Shown here piece after piece: positions 57,151 to 64,000 of a DNA stretch of 64,000 nt. The DNA lies in NCBI GenBank assembly GCA_019054805.1, contig JAHQIY010000008.1:4325501-4389500 (forward strand), given 5' to 3'. The first letter of the stretch is position 1. Each line of letters starts with the position of its first letter. The stretch is from Brachionus manjavacas. Lineage: Eukaryota; Rotifera; Eurotatoria; Ploima; Brachionidae. A program made the position numbers and the translations under genes. The notes under the pieces were generated by a model, which ran no database searches, was not told where the DNA came from, and saw nothing but the letters and a program-made list of their open reading frames with translations.

Positions 57151-58580
57151 TTTATCAGTTTGTTAGCTTTATCCTGAATATCTTCCATAAAATCAATATG
57201 TCCTTGGGAAAATTTTAAAGACTTAAATTTAAAAAATTCACAAAAAGTTGGATATCAAAATAGAATGCTGATTCAGAAAAATCTAAAATTACTTTCCGAT
57301 CATTGTAAGCAAAAGAAGCCTTAGATGGATGCGGTAAATTTTTCTTATGTGTTTTGAAAAATTTCAAAAAAACCTAAATTTTAATTATGAATTTATCCGA
57401 AAATTAAAGACATTTAATTTTAAAATAAATTTATTTAGTTGTAATAACCTTATAAAATTAGAGCTTCAAATTGTTTTAAAAAAAAGTGGTCTTTTTTTGT
57501 AATGTTTTGTAAATAAGCTACTGATTATTTAAATTACAACTTGACATCATAATCTCTCAGTCTTTATTTATTGTGCCAACTTATTTTTTATTTAAATTGA
57601 GTATTATTTTTTACGAAATGGGAATGTTATTAATCAATTACCGAGACAGAGCATCAGAAAAAAAAGAGAAAATTGATTTATTGAATTTAAAGCTACAATA
57701 TTAATTAGGAAATTATTTCGATTATTTATTTGCAATTTAGGAACTGAGACAAAAGCTCCACATGTTTATAATTGTTTAAGAATCAACCTAACTAGCATAT
57801 ATAGCACATAGTACCATTATATGACTGATAAATTCGAAATATTTTTAATCTTGGTAAATCTCTGACAAGAGTTACTGCATTAATTGTTAGAATGATACTT
57901 AGATGAATATACGATATTCAGATTAAAATATTTTTCATAATGCTTTTAAAGATAATAACGGTATTTATACTTTTAATTTATTTAATCTAAATAGTATTAA
58001 ATAACCCAGGACTAAGATCCAGAATTTTATTTTTGCATGATAAAATGACTAAAATGGGATGACAATTAATCTATCATTTTTATGACAAATTTAACCTGAA
58101 TGAATTTGAAAAGTACATTTTAATTGTGTACGATTGGAATCGATAATTAGTAATTGATCATGATAGGATAAAAAAGATTTTATTAAAGTAAATTATTTTT
58201 AATAGCTTCTACATGCGCTTGCTTAAATCATCAATTAAAATAAAATTTTTTAAGAAAAATTTCATGTTTTACTAAAAAAAAGGTCACATTCAAAATCAAT
58301 TAAGTAAATTTTAAGTTTAAGTTTCAATGTAAATTATATTATAATTAATATTCAATTTCAATTAAAAAGTAAATAATTTTATTTAAATTAATTCTTTATT
58401 CTGAAAGATTCTGCACTAAAAGAATAAATATTTGACCTTCAAATAAAGAATTAAAATTTTAAAAAAATTAAAGTGGAAATAAAGATTAGAGATTTTGCAA
58501 AATTGCTATAAAATATTCAAATAAAAATTAGAATAATCGGAATAATTATTTAAAATAAAAACCCAAACTAGTTAATTTAT
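57151..58580. other. AT-rich stretch, one possible LINE tail
   Basis: 58398-58430 (TTCTGAAAGATTCTGCACTA then AAAGAATAAAT) may be a degraded tail of the CTCGGCAC LINE family. Nothing else recognised. Confidence 0.35.
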
Positions 58581-58589
58581 AATGTTTTC

Positions 58590-58640
58590 ATTTAAATTGG
58601 TGATAGCTATTTCGACTTTTAGTCTTCTTCAGGGAATAGA
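58590..58640 (-). mobile_element. Possible Penelope-like element terminus
   Basis: The minus strand contains CCTGAAGAAGACTAAAAGTC followed directly by GAAATAGCTATCACC. The pattern CTGAAGAAG-stem-GTCGAAA is common at the ends of GIY-YIG Penelope-like retroelements and resembles a hammerhead-type core. No adjoining coding sequence is recognisable, so this is tentative. Confidence 0.35.
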
Positions 58641-58908
58641 GAAAAAATTAAAATTTTGATCCTTAAAAAGTAAAAGACAAAAAACTCGTTGTAAAATTTG
58701 GGAATAAAAGGAAAAAAAATTGATGATCAAATTTAAATTACAATTTTAATTTGAAAATGTTAACGTGTTAATTTAGGGAATGACTTCATTAACAAGCTCA
58801 ATTCCTAATTTTATGAAAATGTGCATTAAAAACGACACATTGACTAAATAAACAAAAAAACGTAAATCTACAGTAAAATCGTGAGCATTCAAATTAAAAT
58901 GAATTAAA

Positions 58909-58990
58909 ACATGGTTTAATTTTTTGTGGTTGAATTACAAAATGTATCCAATGTTGAAATTCCATTCGAAAAGTGCGATGTTTCAAATAT
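58909..58990 (+). mobile_element. Solitary end of the 2341-2860 MITE family
   Basis: ACATGGTTTAATTTTTTGTG, then TTGAATTACAAAATGTATCC and AATGTTGAAATT match the left arm at 2341 over about 80 bp with few changes. The opposite arm is not seen nearby. Confidence 0.75.
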
Positions 58991-59639
58991 TTTTTTTTCA
59001 ATATTTCTGTGGATTCGACCTTACATGATTGATCACCTCATTTTGTTGCGCATTTGATTTCAAGTATTTCTGTGCTAATGGAGGCGTGAGGAGACTAGGA
59101 CTTATTTCTATAAAAGAAAAATCTCTAAAAATTCGACGAGAATCAGTCATAACCTAAAGTTTTAACAAAAATTTTAATCAAAAATAAGGGGATAAGATTT
59201 AAAGAGTACTTAGTTAAGTGTATCTTATTAATCAGTTTAACAAAATTAATTAAAAAATATCTTTGCACAATCTTGAAATTGTTGCTGAATGAAAAAGAAA
59301 TTTTGTGATTTAAAAATAATAAAAATCAATTTCTTTTTCCAATTCGAACCATTTAGACACAAAATTATTTTAAATAAAAGTAAAATAATTTTTTAATATT
59401 TTATGCTTTAAATACTATGCAAAACTTGTTGAGACAAAAGAATTAAGACCAGAATTTAAAATATTGTGATCTTTTAAATTCTTAGCTATTAGGTACATCA
59501 AAATTTAATTTTTCTGAAAATTGTTTTAAAAATTGCTATATTATATAAAAAAATTGAAAAAATGTATTACTTAATGAAAAAATTTGCTTATCATTATCCA
59601 TTCAGTTAAAAAAAAAAATTTAAAATTCCATTTCGTACC

Positions 59640-61150
59640 TGTAAGCTTTCCAGAAATGTGGAAGCAAACCAATTTAACGCCAATATTTAAAAGTGGTAAG
59701 AAGAATGTCTTGGTAAACTAAAGACCAATGTCAATGATCTTAATAAGATTATGAGAAAGATGCTAAGAGATTCGATGATGAACCACTTAATAAATCATGG
59801 CTTAGAACGACATGGTTTTGTTAGAAATAAATCATGTTTGACAAAATAGTTTGAAAAATTTGATACAATTATGATTATGGATGCTATGAACAGTGGGTTT
59901 ACTTTATTTTAATGAAATGAGCTGAGGAATAGCTTATGAGTTTAATACCTAACAATGTAAAACTCATCAGCTATTCCTGAGCTGCATTTCAAAATTGATT
60001 TCACAATTCATCAAACGATTCATTGATTAAAGAACGTTTCAAAACCCAAAGGTAAGCCTAAGGAATGTAAAGCTAACTTTATGGGTGGCAAGTAAGGCAG
60101 CGTACTCAGAAACCGAATCCTATTTAGGATCCTATAGAAGTCCCAAAGATTTCATACTTTTAAGAGTCTTGACTAGAATCTTGCCCGACAGACGTACTTA
60201 GGATTTTTTAATTTTTTTTCAAGATTCCTATCCGAATTACTATCAAATCCTTAGTGAAAAAAATATTTGAAGATATTGTCAAGATTTTTTCAGAATATTT
60301 TTGAGATTCTTAATCAAAATCATTTAAAAAGAAAAAAAAGCGATCAAACATCCTTTTTTAATAAAAAAATCCATCAGTTCAATTGAATAGATGAATTGAT
60401 TATAATCTAAAATATTTTCAATAAAGTAAAGGTCAATTACGAAAAAAAATAATGTATTTTCTTATATTTTCATTTTTATTTAGATTCTGAAAGCTTATTC
60501 AGTTAATTTTAAGTTAGTCTTAATATTCCCGAATTAATCTTTAATCTATAAAGTCCAGGACCCTTATTAGATCTTGAGGCAACCAAAAAATTCTTGGTTT
60601 ATCTTAACAATAAAAAACTTTATCATCATAATAGGATTTGTTAGGATCCCATAAATTCTAAATATTCTTCTTATAAGAATTTATATTTAGGATCCTCTAC
60701 CGTCCAAGCTTAGGATCGTTTACTATCCTGAATCAAGATTTTATTCAGACAAGATTCATTTTCAAATCCTAATTTGGATTCCATCAAAAAAGGGCTCCTG
60801 GATATTTTGCTTGAAATCTGAGTTTAAGCTCGTCTATATATCTTTTTTAAGGCCATATTTGGAATACACAGCAATCGTAAAGAAAGGTATCCAAAAGGAT
60901 TGTTCAAAAGAGAGCAAATTAAATAGTTAAAAGCATTAGGCACTTATCATATGAGGATAGGATTTACTAGTTTAGTGACTCGAAGAGCTGACGGAAACAA
61001 ACTAGCTAGCTCACTTGCTGTTAACAGCTGGAAGTGCCAGAGTTGATAGATGGAGCGGAGCTAAACAGCTTATCAATTTAGACTTGACTTTTGGACAACC
61101 ATGCAGCTCACTAAAAATAAGCAAAGGAATACTTCCTCGTAAAAAAAGTA
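59640..61150 (+). mobile_element. Decayed LINE, RT N-terminal and C-terminal parts
   Basis: 59650-59885 reads EMWKQTNLTPIFKSGKKNV, then (frameshifted) MRKMLRDSMMNHLINHGLER and HGFVRNKSCLTK, the RT fingers region. 60840-61050 contains SIRHLSYEDRI-like and LASSLAVNSWKC-like pieces of the C-terminal region. The 60040-60800 segment between is not RT and may be an insertion. Confidence 0.55.
60100..60800. repeat. Segment rich in AGGAT/ATCCT motifs
   Basis: ATCCTA, TAGGATC and related words recur many times on both strands (for example near 60115, 60640, 60700, 60720). The outer parts look weakly inverted (AATCCTATTTAGGATCC versus AATCCTAATTTGGATTCC). Possibly an unclassified inverted-repeat element. 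Confidence 0.4.
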
Positions 61151-61249
61151 ATCAAAAACTGGAAAAGAATTAAAATAGGAAGTATTGAATGTGAGATAAA
61201 AAAATTAATTTTAAAATATGTGTATAAGAGTGAATAATTAAAAAAGTAG

Positions 61250-61905
61250 TTTTACCAGGTTGTCAATCATATCTGTTTATTGTACAGCTACCAACAGAGA
61301 ATTTTGGAGAGTTTCGATCTACAGGTCCAATCTGGTGTGATTTTTTAATGTTCATTTTAAAATTATCAACTTTTTGAATTTACTATTAAGTAGACAATTT
61401 TGTGTCAATAAAAATGCATTAAACTGATAATTCCCAGGCACAGGGTTTCTAATTTTTTTCATTTTTATCATTTTATTTTTCTATAAATACAACGAGATTA
61501 GTTACTCATATAGAAAGTCTCCAAGGGCATGAGTAATCAGTGATAGTGATCAACTGCAAATGATATGTAAGCTATTTCTGGAGAGTATATATCGAGCATG
61601 GTTTTGTTACATTTTCTAACACAGGTCACATTTTTATCGTTTAAAAGTTACTAAACAAGACCTCAATGTCACCAAGAAATTCGGCTGGCACTGCCTTTAG
61701 CCAAATTGTGGTTCTACTTGTGAAACAAATGGATGTACTGGCATAATGCTATCTCCAAAAATTATCTCATTGGTATGCAAATTAATTGACTGGTTTGGAA
61801 AAAAGCTGACCTCTGGAAAAATAGTTTTGGCACAGGTGTAGGTCATACCAGAAAACCAGAGTATGTTAAGCTTGATGAGAGATTGAGAAAAAATTTTAGT
61901 CAATA
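61250..61905 (-). pseudogene. Unidentified minus-strand coding-like relic
   Basis: The minus strand from 61905 reads TKIFSQSLIKLNILWFSGMT, YTCAKTIFPEVSFFPNQSIN, DSIMPVHPFVSQVEPQFG, then a stop at 61697. In a shifted frame KAVPAEFLGDIEVLFSNF follows. The composition looks protein-coding, but I cannot name the family, and the frames are broken. It ends at the hAT insertion site. Confidence 0.35.
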
Positions 61906-63394
61906 CAGTGGCGTATCTACCATTGGGCGAAAGTCGGCGAATGCCATACCTCAACTTTTTTAGGTATTGCGCCACCATACTCAAAAAATTAATTTAAGTC
62001 AAAAGAAGCGAGATGAAAAGATATATACGGTCAATCAGTTTAAGGCCAAAATTGATAGACATATGAAGTCGGAGACCTGGAGAAGATCTGTTTACAGAAT
62101 CTGATACTGAGGAACTTTGACTTAATGCAACTTAGGTTGCAAGCTGATAAAGTGCAGCGTTATGGACTGCACTCACACTTATGTGTTACAGCTCACACTA
62201 CTTCTACTATATGTATGTTTGAGAAAGAAATTTATAAATAAAGAAAAAATAAAAAGTCAAAAGAAGCGCTTTTCTCTTTTATTATATAAATTTTCTTGAA
62301 TTTCAAAAATATCGACTAATCGATTTTATCATTTTTTCATACTTTTAAAATTTTAATTTAATATTAAAAATAATATTAAATAATATAAAAAGGTTTTTAA
62401 AGACCAAAAAAATAGTGCTCTTAAAACAAACATATATTGGACAACAATAATCATATAAGTCTCGAGCCAAGTCAACCTAAAATTGATTTTCCTCTCGATG
62501 ATGATAAAAGGAAATTTTTATATAATTATTTATATCCTTGGCTGGAATACAATATTGAAATAACAAAAGCATTTTGTTACGGTGATTAAGTAAAAAAAGT
62601 CTAACTAAGAATTATGTTTATTAAATATTATATAATCTTTGTTTTTTTAAGGCGTTTCGATGCATCTTTAAAAGGAATCGAAAATTTTACTGATGTAAAA
62701 GATCAATTTAAAATGTTTTTTTCAAACCAATTAATAACATAATCAATCAATTTAAAGAGAAATTAAATTACGATTTAATTCCAATTACATACATTTACGA
62801 TTTACTTTTTGACATTAAAAAAAATTTTACTTAAAGGATTTGAAAACAAATCTAGAAATATATAAAGGGATAATTAACCTCGATAACTTACTTAGTGAAT
62901 TAAATGTCTGGCATAATTTTAGGAAAATTGAAAAGTTTAATTATAAAATAGAAGTCACTTGTATATATAAGTTAAAATATTTATAGAAAGTAATCTAACA
63001 TTGCTTCCGACAATTTCTAAACTATTTCAGATATATTTAACTATACCAATTTCATCAGCTTCCGCTGAACGTTCATTTTCATGTTTAAAACGACTCAAGA
63101 CTTGGATTAGAAACACAATCTCACTAGAACGTCTTTCTAGTTTAGCAATTTTAAAAATTGAAAAAGAAGAACTAGAGCTTTTAAAATTTAGATAGTATTG
63201 TAGATATTTTTTCATCAATCAAAGACAGAAAGGCTTGTTTCAACTAAATGTTTTAAAAATTGTTATTTTTTTCATTTAATTTTATCTATTTACATTCAAT
63301 AGCCCAATTAATAATAGTTTTCGTAATAAAATAAATTTTTGTATTTTTTGCAACCTCCCCCAACACCTCTTAACAAATCCTGAATACGCCACTG
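61906..63394 (+). mobile_element. hAT transposon, 1,489 bp, with perfect 8-bp target-site duplication
   Basis: The ends CAGTGGCGTATCTACC and (reverse complement of the right) CAGTGGCGTATTCAGG are typical hAT termini. AGTCAATA is duplicated at 61898-61905 and 63395-63402. Inside, 63001-63195 encodes the hAT dimerisation domain: LFQIYLTIPISSASAERSFS, CLKRLKTWIRNTISLERLSS, LAILKIEKEEL. Upstream 62640-62990 keeps broken pieces (RFDASLKGIENFTDVKDQF, NVWHNFRKIEKF). The transposase is incomplete, so the copy is non-autonomous. Confidence 0.93.
62011..62253 (+). mobile_element. LINE 3' fragment inside the hAT, 15-bp target-site duplication
   Basis: AAGTCAAAAGAAGCG occurs at 61996-62010 and 62254-62268. 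The 243-bp insert reads YTVNQFKAKIDRHMKSETWR and RSVYRI, then stop, the same ending as the GC-rich LINE at 30706 (NGFKSRLDAHM..RRSVYQV). Its UTR shares the GCTGATA..TGCAGC..CACAC..GTGTTACAGCTC pattern and ends in a short A-rich tail. Confidence 0.93.
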
Positions 63395-63402
63395 AGTCAA
63401 TA

Positions 63403-63800
63403 TAATCATGATGCTATTTAAGGACAGAGCCCTATTCCTAGGTTTTTGAATTTGCAGAATACACAATCACTAAAGAGGATGAAAATTACAACACTAGCAG
63501 TGAGAAGGAAAATAAGTAATCTAATACAAATTTTTAAGTTGCTTAATGGTGATGACCAAGTTAAATGACACGGGAGTCCAGAGAAGAATGTCTTGGGTGC
63601 ATAGCGAGGTAACAGAAAAATACTATGCTGCAAGATCTAACTTTTTCACTCGAGAATGAAACAAGCTTCAAAGCAAAGCTATTAAGGAAAAATACATAAT
63701 CATGTTCAAAAAAGAAATAGATAAGTTTTAAAAAAAATAAATTTTGATCATGATTTTTATCCGGGTAAACGCGTCTGCCTAAATAAGTTTTTGGCTTTGA
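63403..63800 (+). mobile_element. LINE RT C-terminal relic
   Basis: SLKRMKITTLAVRRKISNLI, QIFKLLNGDDQVK, and further broken pieces including FFTRE-like and KQASKQSY. This corresponds to the 'RRxRGDLIQxFKxLNG' block. Multiple stops. 63800-64000 is AT-rich with nothing recognised. Confidence 0.6.
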
Positions 63801-64000
63801 GCAGATTAAGATACTTCCCACTAAAAATAATAACAATCATTTGCGATTTTTGTTTTTTTTTCAAATAAAATTCCTAAAAATAATCATCTTAATGAAAGTA
63901 AACAAATTGCCGTAAGCGTTTTTTTCAATTTAAAATTAAAAGTTCTTGAAATCAAAATAATTTTTTGTCTTTTATTATTAAATCTATTTTAGCAATTAAT

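Noticed and set aside
1..64000. CRISPR array, prokaryotic operon, phage or defence island
   Set aside because: Spliced animal genes throughout; the only short tandem repeats are 2-3 units and no spacer structure exists.

Overview
This is eukaryotic, strongly AT-rich DNA with ordinary spliceosomal genes. Most introns are 48-70 nt (GT..AG), with a few kilobase-sized introns filled by transposons. The conserved genes are all animal genes: STK11IP, FITM, ZNHIT3, WDR35/IFT121, COPB2, POLR3D, RPS15A, a calmodulin-like EF-hand protein and a rhodopsin-type GPCR. Tiny introns, very low GC, heavy LINE and DNA-transposon debris and an intronless bacterial-type glycosyltransferase fit a small invertebrate. 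A monogonont rotifer such as Brachionus is my best guess, but this is inference and a flatworm or other small spiralian is not excluded.

Layout. 1-1121: LINE debris in an intron of a minus-strand STK11IP gene whose 3' exons lie beyond the window start. 1122-4149: three STK11IP exons with a MITE in the large intron. 4150-10870: LINE fragments and a 1.95-kb inverted-terminal-repeat element. 10871-26579: a tight plus-strand trio FITM, ZNHIT3, WDR35, in which the long introns of ZNHIT3 and WDR35 hold nested transposons. 26580-31929: no host gene; several inverted-repeat elements, one with a GC-rich LINE insertion. 31930-38573: COPB2, then POLR3D and RPS15A converging tail to tail about 100 bp apart. 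38574-44732: a MITE with a PHD-finger relic, a Mutator-like element hit by a LINE, and a broken Tigger/pogo transposase. 44733-45402: EF-hand gene with an apparent GA-AG intron. 45403-49046: LINE ends and a MULE relic. 49047-50363: intronless glycosyltransferase. 50364-54797: LINE pieces, one GC-rich. 54798-56264: minus-strand GPCR. 56265-64000: LINE debris and a hAT element with a perfect 8-bp target duplication, itself carrying a LINE with a 15-bp duplication.

The host genes do not form a pathway. WDR35 (cilium), COPB2 (Golgi COPI coat), FITM (ER lipid), ZNHIT3 (snoRNP assembly), POLR3D (RNA polymerase III) and RPS15A (ribosome) are independent housekeeping genes. Their exon chains keep frame across every junction I could place, and exon sums are multiples of three for all complete genes. 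I found no CRISPR, operon or convincing tRNA, and no clear new multi-gene system. The strongest leads are the horizontally acquired-looking glycosyltransferase, the GA-AG intron, the 62-bp exact direct repeat around ZNHIT3 exon 1, and the layered transposon insertions.
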